Below, in pieces: positions 11,600-18,204 of a stretch of DNA of 20,458 nucleotides. The notes under the pieces are model-generated. The model did not search any database, was not told where the DNA came from, and saw only the letters and a program-made list of their open reading frames with translations. The position numbers and the translations under genes were made by a program. Origin of the DNA: a virus. The stretch is from IMG/VR virus record IMGVR_UViG_3300021963_000810, positions 1-20,458 of that record; one strand, written 5' to 3'. Within the stretch, counting starts at the first letter, position 1. Each line of letters begins with the position of its first letter.

Positions 11600-11830
11600 T
11601 TAATCTTCATCATTAAAGAAAGAACCAAAAGAACCCCTACTCCCTGGATTGCGCGTGTCTAGCATATCCATCAGTTCTTCAAATTTTTTGCATTGTTCAA
11701 TACTTAACAAGATTTTAGAGAGTTGCTGAACTACTGTTGCCTTCTCGTTAATAGCTGCAGATTTAATTGCAGCACGAAGATGTGATTCTGCTTCTAAAAG
11801 ATTATCAAGTGTTTGCTTACTCAGCGCCAT
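11600..11830 (-). CDS. Conserved cyanophage-type hypothetical protein (76 aa)
   Basis: Starts MALSKQTLDNLLEAESHLRA, then AIKSAAINEKATVVQQLSKI: two or three amphipathic helices and a Gly/Ser-rich acidic tail (NPGSRGSFGSFFNDED). Recalled as widespread in T4-like cyanophages, unassigned. Overlaps the upstream gene by 14 nt. Confidence 0.8.
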   Translation of the reverse strand: MALSKQTLDNLLEAESHLRAAIKSAAINEKATVVQQLSKILLSIEQCKKFEELMDMLDTRNPGSRGSFGSFFNDED

Positions 11831-12497
11831 TTACTTTCCTCATTTCAAAACTACCGTCATTGCGATCAATCCATTCTACAGTATCACCCTCTTTAAGTCC
11901 AGCAACTTCAAGTAAATCATCAGGCAATTCAATATAACAGTCTCCAGTCAGTCCATCAACCTGAACAGGAAGTTGCCACTTTACAACTTTATCTTTTCTT
12001 GGTGGAAATTCTTGATTAAACTTATCATCGCTCATAGTTTGCCAACCGGTATAAGACTGATTAGGGGGTAGTTGAACAGAAGTGGATAAATTTTCTCGAT
12101 TTGGATCATTTCTATCATACTCGTACCAGTATTTGGAGTGAATATGATCATTTTTCCAAAAATCATTCCAAGCACCTTGACATTCTGGTGATGGGTCATC
12201 TTTATCACAACTCAAAGAAACTTTATATTGAGAAAGTTCTTGTTCAGTCATATTGGATTGTTCATAATATTCTCTTTCTTTCACAACATCTTCATATGAC
12301 TGTCCACCACTATTCAAAAGTCCAAGAAGTTCATCTGCACGACTTACTTGGTCTTTATGATGATAATAAGTTTCTTTTACTACACCAACAATAACATCAT
12401 AAATCTCCTGAGGAGTTGCATCTCCACAAGAAATCGCATCGTTCATCCAATTCTCTAGGTTTTCAAGAGAATACTTTTTGTAATCAAAGTCAGTCAT
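11817..12497 (-). CDS. Protein with AbrB-like C-terminal domain (226 aa)
   Basis: The frame is open to 12545, but ATG 12497 gives the natural start MTDFDYKKYSLENLENWMND. The N-terminal 65 residues are helical. The C-terminal 50 residues (CYIELPDDLLEVAGLKEGDT, then VEWIDRNDGSFEMRKV) match the swapped-hairpin AbrB/MazE/SpoVT pattern, a small DNA-binding or dimerisation fold. I recall both parts from cyanophage proteins of unknown role. The middle region (residues 80-170) is polar, rich in Asp/Asn/Tyr and looks like an insertion. Whether it binds DNA is inference. Confidence 0.72.
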   Translation of the reverse strand: MTDFDYKKYSLENLENWMNDAISCGDATPQEIYDVIVGVVKETYYHHKDQVSRADELLGLLNSGGQSYEDVVKEREYYEQSNMTEQELSQYKVSLSCDKDDPSPECQGAWNDFWKNDHIHSKYWYEYDRNDPNRENLSTSVQLPPNQSYTGWQTMSDDKFNQEFPPRKDKVVKWQLPVQVDGLTGDCYIELPDDLLEVAGLKEGDTVEWIDRNDGSFEMRKVNGAE

Positions 12498-12696
12498 TTC
12501 TTGGTTTGGGTTTAGAGCAATCGTGGCAATAGTAAGAGAAACCATCGCGGAAGTATTTTACCACCTGATAGTGGTCTTTGTCAAGTGGTTTCTCCACTCC
12601 ACACTTATCACAAATCCTTGTCTTTCTTGATGGACTTTCGGATACGCTTGAGTTCTTTGAGTTCCATCTTAATATTTTTGTAAGCAGCGTCAGCAT
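12490..12696 (-). CDS. Four-cysteine zinc-ribbon-like protein, start uncertain
   Basis: The conserved core is ICDKCGVEKPLDKDHYQVVK followed by YFRDGFSYYCHDCSKP: a CxxC pair and a second CxxC about 25 residues later, likely a zinc site. The nearest ATG (12696) lies 27 codons before the first Cys and overlaps the gene 12608-12787 by 89 nt in another frame; those codons look unlike protein (MLTLLTKILRWNSKNSSVSE). No ATG, GTG or TTG lies in frame between the two. So the true start may be a rare codon (ATT just before the first Cys) or a frameshift from the upstream gene. Confidence 0.6.
   Translation of the reverse strand: MLTLLTKILRWNSKNSSVSESPSRKTRICDKCGVEKPLDKDHYQVVKYFRDGFSYYCHDCSKPKPRND
12555..12584 (-). 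promoter_or_regulatory. Possible internal sigma70-type promoter
   Basis: Minus strand: -35 TTGACA (12579-12584), 18-bp spacer, -10 TAAAAT (12555-12560, five of six). It lies inside the zinc-ribbon gene and about 55 bp upstream of ATG 12497. It could drive the AbrB-like gene. Intragenic location makes chance occurrence more likely. Confidence 0.35.
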
Positions 12697-12787
12697 CTAA
12701 TTTGCCTCCCATTTCCATTGCAATAATAACATCAACTCTTGTACCAAAGTGTGCTAATGCTTTTTCAAAGTTGTCTAATTCATACAT
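12608..12787 (-). CDS. Small hypothetical protein (59 aa)
   Basis: Start chosen at ATG 12787 (MYELDNFEKALAHFGTRVDV) rather than the alternative at 12808, which lies in the upstream gene. Helical, with a basic C-terminus (KMELKELKRIRKSIKKDKDL). Its stop lies within 3 nt of the zinc-ribbon core in another frame. Function unknown. Confidence 0.68.
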   Translation of the reverse strand: MYELDNFEKALAHFGTRVDVIIAMEMGGKLDADAAYKNIKMELKELKRIRKSIKKDKDL

Positions 12788-13001
12788 CTTTCTTATTCCA
12801 ACTTTCAAGAGTTAGAATATCTATACGCGCATCAACTGCATCAATACAATTTCCAAGTTCATAGAAACAATTGCTGTTCTCTACGCTTTCTGCTTCAAGA
12901 ACTTCAATACGTTCTTGCAACTCAATTAGTTTAGAATAAACATCATCAGCAACAATAGTTTCCGTTGGAGACATAAACCATTTAATAAACTTTCTAATCA
13001 T
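12780..13001 (-). CDS. Small hypothetical protein with coiled-coil segment (73 aa)
   Basis: ATG 13001 (MIRKFIKWFMSPTETIVADD) overlaps the upstream stop by 8 nt; ATG 13016 is possible. The centre KLIELQERIEVLEAESVENS has heptad character. The N-terminal amphipathic segment IRKFIKWFM could touch membrane. Unknown function. Confidence 0.68.
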   Translation of the reverse strand: MIRKFIKWFMSPTETIVADDVYSKLIELQERIEVLEAESVENSNCFYELGNCIDAVDARIDILTLESWNKKDV

Positions 13002-13173
13002 TATCAAGAAGTCCAACAGATTTCAAATAACGCCTATATGACATAAAACGCCCCAGAGATGGTTGTCCTGGAGCATTTAATTGATGGCAGATTTCACAGT
13101 AACATAACCACTCATACCAAGGGGTAGTTTTATCAAGAACGTGATAGGGATATTCTACAGTAGTTCTTTCCAA
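12994..13173 (-). CDS. Small Cys-containing protein, TTG start (59 aa)
   Basis: No ATG starts this frame. TTG at 13173 is preceded by AAAGGAG with 8 nt spacing, the best-placed Shine-Dalgarno in the window, so it is the start. Product: ERTTVEYPYHVLDKTTPWYE, then WLCYCEICHQLNAPGQPSLG and RFMSYRRYLKSVGLLDND. The CYCEIC cluster may bind metal. It overlaps the upstream gene by 19 nt. Function unknown. Confidence 0.65.
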   Translation of the reverse strand: MERTTVEYPYHVLDKTTPWYEWLCYCEICHQLNAPGQPSLGRFMSYRRYLKSVGLLDND

Positions 13174-13328
13174 AATTCTTCTCCTTTTTGTAATGCTAAT
13201 ACAACTGTTGTATGTTCTCTTGCGTGCCTATCAAGGTCTTTATCTTGAAAGTAAATGTTAGATCTTTCTACAGCACAGCGAAAGATATTTGCCCAAAACT
13301 GTTGATTAGGTGTTAGACGCATTTTCAT
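13155..13328 (-). CDS. Small hypothetical protein, paralog of 16124-16297 (57 aa)
   Basis: ATG at 13328, with a second in-frame ATG two codons on. Contains FWANIFRCAVERSNIYFQDK and DRHAREHTTVVLALQKGEEF. The pattern F-x-x-N-I-x-x-C-A, then A/H-REH-x-TV, also appears in the product of 16124-16297, indicating two members of one family. Both are unassigned. Confidence 0.68.
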   Translation of the reverse strand: MKMRLTPNQQFWANIFRCAVERSNIYFQDKDLDRHAREHTTVVLALQKGEEFWKELL

Positions 13329-13473
13329 TTTTTAGGTCAGGATGTGGCGCATACAAAGGGCCAGGATAGTTACTGGCAAAGTTTGCAAGTTCTTTAACTG
13401 CTTTCACAGTCTCTGCAGTCTCTTCCCATTCCCAGAAATTGCCATTCTTATCAACAAATGTACGTGTTGTCAT
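13306..13473 (-). CDS. Small conserved hypothetical protein (55 aa)
   Basis: MTTRTFVDKNGNFWEWEETA followed by ETVKAVKELANFASNYPGPL and YAPHPDLKN. I recall similar text (ETVKALKELANIAS) from cyanophage genomes. ATGA overlap with the gene above, 23-nt overlap with the gene below. Function unknown. Confidence 0.72.
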   Translation of the reverse strand: MTTRTFVDKNGNFWEWEETAETVKAVKELANFASNYPGPLYAPHPDLKNENASNT

Positions 13474-13688
13474 AGTTTTCCTCCAACTTCTCCAGAATAA
13501 CTCTTTTCAGGTGATTTGTCAAACTCACCTTCTTGTTTTGCTTTCAAATACCAACGTGTAGCAGTCACACATTGATGTTCAGTTAATGAGGTAATGATAC
13601 CACTGCCATCAGGATAATGTGATTGCCAAGTGCCCCAACTTTTTTGCTCTACGTAGAAAGCATCGTCGTCATAAAACTGTTTACTCAT
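13470..13688 (-). CDS. Conserved cyanophage-type hypothetical protein (72 aa)
   Basis: Starts MSKQFYDDDAFYVEQKSWGT and includes SLTEHQCVTATRWYLKAKQE, which I recall from other T4-like cyanophages. Mixed alpha/beta, no catalytic motif. Overlaps the gene above by 8 nt. Confidence 0.78.
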   Translation of the reverse strand: MSKQFYDDDAFYVEQKSWGTWQSHYPDGSGIITSLTEHQCVTATRWYLKAKQEGEFDKSPEKSYSGEVGGKL

Positions 13689-13833
13689 AATGACTTAGTT
13701 GCCTCTGTAGTTCTACTTGCACTGAAATTAGTTTACTGGTTAGCATAAACTCATACTCATTACCTTCCAAGAGTTTTGTAAGGTTATCAATCTGCATTAT
13801 AGCAAGAATGGTTTTAGTCTTATCATCCATCAT
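13681..13833 (-). CDS. Small hypothetical protein (50 aa)
   Basis: Begins MMDDKTKTILAIMQIDNLTK and ends VQVELQRQLSHYE; helical throughout, with leucine spacing that suggests a short coiled coil. A further in-frame ATG at 13797 would give 38 residues. It overlaps both neighbours (11 nt above, 8 nt below), consistent with coupling. Function unknown. Confidence 0.62.
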   Translation of the reverse strand: MMDDKTKTILAIMQIDNLTKLLEGNEYEFMLTSKLISVQVELQRQLSHYE

Positions 13834-13972
13834 TATTCAATACTTCAATAGATTGCTTAATTGCTCTAATAAAGTCATCTTCGGTCCAGGTGTTGAGAAT
13901 ACTTTCCGTAGGAGAATTCTCATCCCAGGAGATAGTGAACGATCCGTTTTCATTTTCAGTTACCTCTATCAT
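13823..13972 (-). CDS. Small conserved hypothetical protein (49 aa)
   Basis: MIEVTENENGSFTISWDENS followed by PTESILNTWTEDDFIRAIKQ: a short beta hairpin plus helix, acidic. Recalled from many T4-like cyanophages without function. ATGA overlap with the end of the glycosyltransferase-sulfotransferase gene. Confidence 0.78.
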   Translation of the reverse strand: MIEVTENENGSFTISWDENSPTESILNTWTEDDFIRAIKQSIEVLNNDG

Positions 13973-15516
13973 TTTAGTTCATTTAAAGTTTCTAATTCAT
14001 CATACAAGTTTAAGGTTTCTTGAGAAAGTAAAACACTTTCTCGTTTAGACCGAATATGATCCTTAATAACAAGGTTGTCTAGATTTTCATCATAGATTTT
14101 TAATCCAAATTTGTCAACTAGAAGTGGTTTAATTTTATTTGGATTTTGAGTTAGATTATTTGAGTTAATTACCAAACACCTATCTCTGTTTTTCTTTGCG
14201 AAATTTACAATGTTTTGATTGTGATCTCTCCAACATTGTTCAATGTATTCTGGATTTTCTTGAAACAATTGAATTCCTTTTAACTTCAGCACAGAATTAT
14301 AAACTTCTGCTGGATGCCTATAAACAAAAATGTATTTTGCGTGTGGAATAATTGGATCCCAAAAATCAAGCAGAAGACAAGTTCTTGGATCTTTCCACCC
14401 CCACAATCTTAATTTTCTTTTATCGTAAATAACTTTCTTCGCACACTCCTCAAATTCTTTTACCTTTTCAAAGTTCATCGTCAAATCTGATGACCAACCC
14501 CAATCTGGAAATGAGTTTTCAGATTCAGTTGAAATCTGACAGATCATCCTATCAAGATGCAGAAAGTCTTCACTTTCATAGTATCCTTCTGGATTATGAA
14601 TATCAGAAGATAGTATACTATTTCCCATAAAAATCCCAAGTTCATTCAACATACTTGAAGTAAGTGATGTGAAGGAACGATGCATACCAGTTAATACAAT
14701 TGGTTGAGATTTTTCAAAGTTTACACTTTCATAAACATCATTTGCTATTTTGTGCAAAAATACTATGAGATTATGATTTTTGTTTGCTATTACTTTTAGA
14801 TCTTCTTTCTTTCTTTCAAGTGAGTTGCATACTGATAGATAGCAGTCTCTACGGGAATCTAAAACCCCATCCGACAAAGAATGACAGTTATCGTCTCTAC
14901 GATAGAAATACAATGGTAGAGGAATGTAACCTATGTTTTGATGGTCTCCTATTTCTGATATTCGGAGAGATAAATCATAATCTCCACCATACTTAAATGT
15001 ATCATCAAAACCATTCACAGTATCATAAATTTCTTTTCTTATCACGCGAAGGTGAAAAGTCATAAAACTATATCTTATATTTTCTGGGGTGTATGGTTTT
15101 GATTGTTTTTCGCACAGTTGAAGGTGATTTCCATTCTCATCAACTTCAATACAATCAGTATAGACCATCCAATATTCTGGATGAGAATTTAAAACTCCCT
15201 CACATACGCGAATAGCATCTGGATACAAATAATCATCGGCATCTAGTTGGCAGATGTTTTCTGTATCTACGTTTTTAAAAATTTCTTTATATGAGCCGTA
15301 GATTCCTAGATTTGTTTTACCTTCAATGAGTGTAAAATCTTCTTCAGATGAATTCAAATCTCTTAAGTAGTTGAGTGTGTCATTATCACAAGAATTTTCA
15401 CCATCTGTTCGAAGTATTACTTTTACTTCTGTAGTTTGGTTCAATGCACTTTCAACACATTGCTTCACATAATCATATGATTTCTTATATAAAGAAATTC
15501 CTATAGTAGTAGACAT
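13969..15516 (-). CDS. Glycosyltransferase (GT2) - sulfotransferase fusion (515 aa)
   Basis: Residues 1-240 form a GT-A family 2 glycosyltransferase: TIGISLYKKSYDYVKQCVES start, RTDGENS (36-42), QLDADDYLYP with the nucleotide-sugar/metal-binding DAD at 92-94, and GGDYDLSLR (177-185) at the catalytic-base position. Residues 272-470 look like a PAPS-dependent sulfotransferase: VLTGMHRSFTSLTSSML (274-290, 5'-phosphosulfate loop), GWKDPRT (373-379) and YRHPAEVYNSVLK (399-411, 3'-phosphate-binding Arg/Ser). Together they would add a sugar and a sulfate to one acceptor, perhaps a host or virion surface glycan; the acceptor is unknown. The gene looks more A+T-rich than its neighbours and is by far the largest here, suggesting recent acquisition. 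Ends in ATGA overlap with gene 13823-13972. Confidence 0.85.
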   Translation of the reverse strand: MSTTIGISLYKKSYDYVKQCVESALNQTTEVKVILRTDGENSCDNDTLNYLRDLNSSEEDFTLIEGKTNLGIYGSYKEIFKNVDTENICQLDADDYLYPDAIRVCEGVLNSHPEYWMVYTDCIEVDENGNHLQLCEKQSKPYTPENIRYSFMTFHLRVIRKEIYDTVNGFDDTFKYGGDYDLSLRISEIGDHQNIGYIPLPLYFYRRDDNCHSLSDGVLDSRRDCYLSVCNSLERKKEDLKVIANKNHNLIVFLHKIANDVYESVNFEKSQPIVLTGMHRSFTSLTSSMLNELGIFMGNSILSSDIHNPEGYYESEDFLHLDRMICQISTESENSFPDWGWSSDLTMNFEKVKEFEECAKKVIYDKRKLRLWGWKDPRTCLLLDFWDPIIPHAKYIFVYRHPAEVYNSVLKLKGIQLFQENPEYIEQCWRDHNQNIVNFAKKNRDRCLVINSNNLTQNPNKIKPLLVDKFGLKIYDENLDNLVIKDHIRSKRESVLLSQETLNLYDELETLNELK

Positions 15517-15520
15517 TTAA

Positions 15521-15838
15521 TTATTTTTTGCGTTTTGTAGTGCGAGTAGTGTTTCTAACGGGATCCACGCTGGGTTTTCGTCCTTTACTTGTACTAGAAC
15601 TTCCTTTACTTTTTGGTTTAGGTTTTTGTTCCACACCTCTCTTACGTTTTTCACTGGTGTCAGGGGGTTTTCCATCACGATAATCAATCTTTGTGGTCTT
15701 ACTATCCAGTTTATATCTTTCTACATATTTGTCAAGATGTTCGGGGCATTCGAACCAACAAATCGTAGCATTCTTTCCTTCACCAATCTCCAGTCGGTAT
15801 CCAAACTTTTCATAAGGAAATAGTTCAGTCGATATCAT
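15521..15838 (-). CDS. Hypothetical protein with basic, disordered tail (105 aa)
   Basis: The N-terminal 50 residues look folded (FGYRLEIGEGKNATICWFEC, then PEHLDKYVERYKLD). The C-terminal half is Lys/Arg/Ser/Pro-rich (KRKRGVEQKPKPKSKGSSST and RTTKRKK), a likely nucleic-acid-binding or disordered tail. It overlaps the upstream gene by 14 nt and ends 4 nt before the GT2-sulfotransferase start. Function unknown. Confidence 0.75.
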   Translation of the reverse strand: MISTELFPYEKFGYRLEIGEGKNATICWFECPEHLDKYVERYKLDSKTTKIDYRDGKPPDTSEKRKRGVEQKPKPKSKGSSSTSKGRKPSVDPVRNTTRTTKRKK

Positions 15839-16124
15839 TATATTCTCCTAAAATCTCATCAAGTCTATAAGTTTTAACCTGACGTTCTTCCACTTCTTTA
15901 GCAAGTTTTCGTATGTGTTCAAGAAAACTCTTATCTAATGTATCATCATATCCAATAGAACCCCAAAACCATTCATAACACTCTTCATAAGGGTCATCAT
16001 ACCACATCAGAGCATAATCTTTATAGTTTCCAGTCACCAAGTCACGCCAGATACGAAAGTTACCTCCAATCGTTTGAAACCAAGAAGGAATAAGATATGT
16101 GAAGATGTATTCTGCCCAAGTCAT
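15825..16124 (-). CDS. Hypothetical aromatic-rich protein (99 aa)
   Basis: MTWAEYIFTYLIPSWFQTIG starts an unusually Trp/Tyr-rich N-terminus (YKDYALMWYDDPYEECYEWF), followed by a helical C-terminus (SFLEHIRKLAKEVEERQVKT). Its ATG shares one base with the upstream stop (TAATG). Function unknown. Confidence 0.75.
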   Translation of the reverse strand: MTWAEYIFTYLIPSWFQTIGGNFRIWRDLVTGNYKDYALMWYDDPYEECYEWFWGSIGYDDTLDKSFLEHIRKLAKEVEERQVKTYRLDEILGEYNDID

Positions 16125-16297
16125 TATAGGTAATGCGGTTTTTCTGTATCAAACTGATAGAACTTTATATCTTTCATATCAAGACACATACGCACAGTTT
16201 CGTGCTCTCTGTGTTCCCTATCAGTTCCTTTATATAGTCCCCTGCGTTGATAGGCACAGCACCAGATGTTATAGAAGATTTTAGATTTCTCGTTCAT
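16124..16297 (-). CDS. Small hypothetical protein, paralog of 13155-13328 (57 aa)
   Basis: MNEKSKIFYNIWCCAYQRRG, then TDREHREHETVRMCLDMKD. The N-I-x-x-C-A and REH-x-TV pattern matches the product of 13155-13328. ATGA overlap above, TAATG below. I recall REHETV-type short proteins from cyanophages, unassigned. Confidence 0.7.
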   Translation of the reverse strand: MNEKSKIFYNIWCCAYQRRGLYKGTDREHREHETVRMCLDMKDIKFYQFDTEKPHYL

Positions 16298-16494
16298 TTG
16301 CAGTGTAGAAAGAAATAATATCTACCAGAATATTCGGGAAGATATTGTACGACATCGCATCCTTTGTAAGTATCAACCACTTCAAACCTTGTCTCTGGTG
16401 GTGTTGGCCGTGATTCTATGTTACTCATACCAACATTTAAACCAAACATAACTATTGAAATGCCAATAACAAAAATAAAAATACCTTTAGTCAT
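16294..16494 (-). CDS. Small membrane-anchored protein (66 aa)
   Basis: A hydrophobic N-terminal helix (GIFIFVIGISIVMFGLNVGM, 4-23) acts as an anchor or uncleaved signal. The exposed part contains YKGCDVVQYLPEYSGRYYFF and ends LHCK. Two cysteines (in GCDV and HCK) could form a disulfide outside the cytoplasm. ATGA overlaps on both sides. Function unknown. Confidence 0.75.
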   Translation of the reverse strand: MTKGIFIFVIGISIVMFGLNVGMSNIESRPTPPETRFEVVDTYKGCDVVQYLPEYSGRYYFFLHCK

Positions 16495-16703
16495 TGACCC
16501 AATCTCAACTTGCGTTCTGGTGAAATAGTGGGATTAAAAGCATCATCATAAGGAAAAATATATTCTTCCATCCATCCATAAGAAAGTGCTTCCCAGAAGT
16601 CTTGCGGAAAGTGCTCTATAGTATCATAACTATCCCAAGCATACCAGAAGTTATGGAACCCATCAAGGAAGAGTTCCCATTTTGTTGGGTTTTCAAATCT
16701 CAT
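16491..16703 (-). CDS. Hypothetical aromatic-rich protein (70 aa)
   Basis: MRFENPTKWELFLDGFHNFW, then YAWDSYDTIEHFPQDFWEAL and SYGWMEEYIFPYDDAFNP. Trp, Phe and Tyr content is high, as in the product of 15825-16124. ATGA overlap below, 4-nt overlap above. Function unknown. Confidence 0.72.
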   Translation of the reverse strand: MRFENPTKWELFLDGFHNFWYAWDSYDTIEHFPQDFWEALSYGWMEEYIFPYDDAFNPTISPERKLRLGQ

Positions 16704-16879
16704 GAGGTTTCATCACTCCAATAATACTTCAATTTATCACCTGTAATATTCAAGTGATAAATTTTACCATCTTTACCATAAACACCAATCCAAAGTGAGC
16801 GTTCGTTCATACTTTCCAAGTGAAACATCTTCACATCTTCCAGTACAATTTCATCGGGATTTTCTGTAAATCTACTCAT
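16700..16879 (-). CDS. Small hypothetical protein (59 aa)
   Basis: MSRFTENPDEIVLEDVKMFH followed by WIGVYGKDGKIYHLNITGDK: predicted beta-rich, ending WSDETS. Overlaps both neighbours by 4 nt. Function unknown. Confidence 0.7.
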   Translation of the reverse strand: MSRFTENPDEIVLEDVKMFHLESMNERSLWIGVYGKDGKIYHLNITGDKLKYYWSDETS

Positions 16880-17025
16880 TCTGCCTCCTCATAAGCATCT
16901 TGAACCATCTGTGCGATTTCCATTACTTCTGTTTTCATTTCAGCAGGTGCGGTCTTTGCAATCTCATCATAGAACAGAGTAAGGGCCGTTGTCAAAAGAA
17001 CCAGTTGTCGTTTTGTGAAGTTCAT
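16876..17025 (-). CDS. Small hypothetical helical protein (49 aa)
   Basis: MNFTKRQLVLLTTALTLFYD, then EIAKTAPAEMKTEVMEIAQM and an acidic end (VQDAYEEAE). Two amphipathic helices. ATGA overlap with the gene below. Function unknown. Confidence 0.7.
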   Translation of the reverse strand: MNFTKRQLVLLTTALTLFYDEIAKTAPAEMKTEVMEIAQMVQDAYEEAE

Positions 17026-17228
17026 TTGAAACTTTCTAATACATCTTTGATGAACTTGATTGAATTATAATACTCCTCACCATCTTGACCACCTATTACG
17101 ATCGCAGCAAGTTCTTCCAGAGCAAGTTTAACCTTTTCATCAGTGGTGAGTTCAGCAATAGTTTTATTTGCTAATTCTCTTCGTTCTGCAATTTCCAACA
17201 TTTCTTCGTGTGTGAGATTATCGTTCAT
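17022..17228 (-). CDS. Small hypothetical helical protein (68 aa)
   Basis: The frame is open to 17297, but ATG 17228 (MNDNLTHEEMLEIAERRELA) is chosen because the longer version lies almost wholly inside the upstream gene. Helical and acidic; contains AAIVIGGQDGEEYYNSIKFI. Overlaps upstream by 11 nt and downstream by 4 nt. Function unknown. Confidence 0.7.
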   Translation of the reverse strand: MNDNLTHEEMLEIAERRELANKTIAELTTDEKVKLALEELAAIVIGGQDGEEYYNSIKFIKDVLESFK

Positions 17229-17484
17229 TATAAAATACAAATCCAGTTGAGGTTTCTTCGTCGTAGTAATAATATTCAGAAAATACTCCTGAAGCAAAAT
17301 CTGCTAAACTTTCTAACTCATTACTTCCAGTAGAATAATAGCAGTCCTCTACAAAATTTTCAAGTGATCCAACAGGGCCACAGAACCTATCACCAAACTT
17401 TGTAATGTCTTTATCAGGAAAGAGTTCGTAGTATGTGTCTAATACTTCTTGTCCATATTCTTCCAGAATTTCTTCAAGTGTCAT
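17218..17484 (-). CDS. Possible ArdA-like antirestriction protein (88 aa)
   Basis: The stretch FGDRFCGPVGSLENFVEDCY, then LADFASGVFSEYYYYDEETS and GFVFYNE, follows the spacing of the C-terminal part of ArdA proteins, which are acidic DNA mimics that block type I restriction. The common ArdA pattern there is an aromatic-x-G followed by S-x-E-x-F, then a YID-type helix and a final aromatic strand. The protein is very acidic, as a DNA mimic should be, but about half the length of full ArdA, and the match is by eye. It may be an unrelated acidic protein. Confidence 0.45.
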   Translation of the reverse strand: MTLEEILEEYGQEVLDTYYELFPDKDITKFGDRFCGPVGSLENFVEDCYYSTGSNELESLADFASGVFSEYYYYDEETSTGFVFYNER

Positions 17485-17810
17485 TGTTCATTGACCCAAA
17501 AATCTTTCCACTCTTCTTTATCTTGGTCAGTCATTTCTTCAACAATAAAACCACTGACATCTTCTGTTGGTAAAGTAAGGTCAAAGTGTTGAATGATTGT
17601 ATTCGCAATGTCATTTGCCAAATAATCACCAAAATCTTCTGGACTATTCAGTTCATTATATACGTTGTCGAGAGAATTGAACTTTACACAGAAAGTAACC
17701 TTATAACCAGCAGTACATTCTTTTGGTTCTTCTACTCTCTTGTACTTCACACCCATAATGGTTGCAATGTCTCCTTCTATAAGAACTTTTGAGATGTCAG
17801 TTTCAATCAT
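17481..17810 (-). CDS. Hypothetical protein (109 aa)
   Basis: MIETDISKVLIEGDIATIMG, then VKYKRVEEPKECTAGYKVTF; the C-terminal part is acidic (MTDQDKEEWKDFWVNEQ). Its EEWKDFW segment resembles EWKDFWEAL, the end of the partial gene at 20428, perhaps a shared short motif. ATGA overlaps on both sides. Function unknown. Confidence 0.75.
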   Translation of the reverse strand: MIETDISKVLIEGDIATIMGVKYKRVEEPKECTAGYKVTFCVKFNSLDNVYNELNSPEDFGDYLANDIANTIIQHFDLTLPTEDVSGFIVEEMTDQDKEEWKDFWVNEQ

Positions 17811-17983
17811 TTCAGTTTCCTCAAGATCGTGGTGGTTTCTTTCTGCCAGAGTTTTGGTTTCTTACCCTCTGTGAGTTTCTCATTATACCACGTTTCAGCA
17901 CCCCAAAGAGTATCAAAATATGCTTCTTTACGAGTGCGTTGAGTGTCTGATTTCCAACTGACTAGGTATTTGGTTTCAGTCAT
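17807..17983 (-). CDS. Small basic hypothetical protein (58 aa)
   Basis: MTETKYLVSWKSDTQRTRKE, then AYFDTLWGAETWYNEKLTEG and a Lys-rich tail. Basic, in contrast to its acidic neighbours. ATGA overlaps above and below. Function unknown. Confidence 0.68.
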   Translation of the reverse strand: MTETKYLVSWKSDTQRTRKEAYFDTLWGAETWYNEKLTEGKKPKLWQKETTTILRKLK

Positions 17984-18204
17984 AGGTTCTCCAATTCATC
18001 ACTCCAAGGATAATAATAATCTACCTCAATACTTTCTAAAAGTGTGCGGGCAAACATAATCTCACCATAATCAGAACCATCTTCAAAAATATCCCAACTA
18101 TGGTGTGGATATTCATAATCTGGATTTAGATTATAACAAGTTGGTTGTTGTGCGTAGTTTTTGAGAACTTTGAGAAGATGTGCGAATTTTTGTTCGTCAG
18201 TCAT
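17980..18204 (-). CDS. Hypothetical protein (74 aa)
   Basis: Start taken at ATG 18204 (MTDEQKFAHLLKVLKNYAQQ) rather than TTG at 18210; it overlaps the upstream stop by 8 nt. Followed by PHHSWDIFEDGSDYGEIMFA and an acidic end. Function unknown. Confidence 0.72.
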   Translation of the reverse strand: MTDEQKFAHLLKVLKNYAQQPTCYNLNPDYEYPHHSWDIFEDGSDYGEIMFARTLLESIEVDYYYPWSDELENL

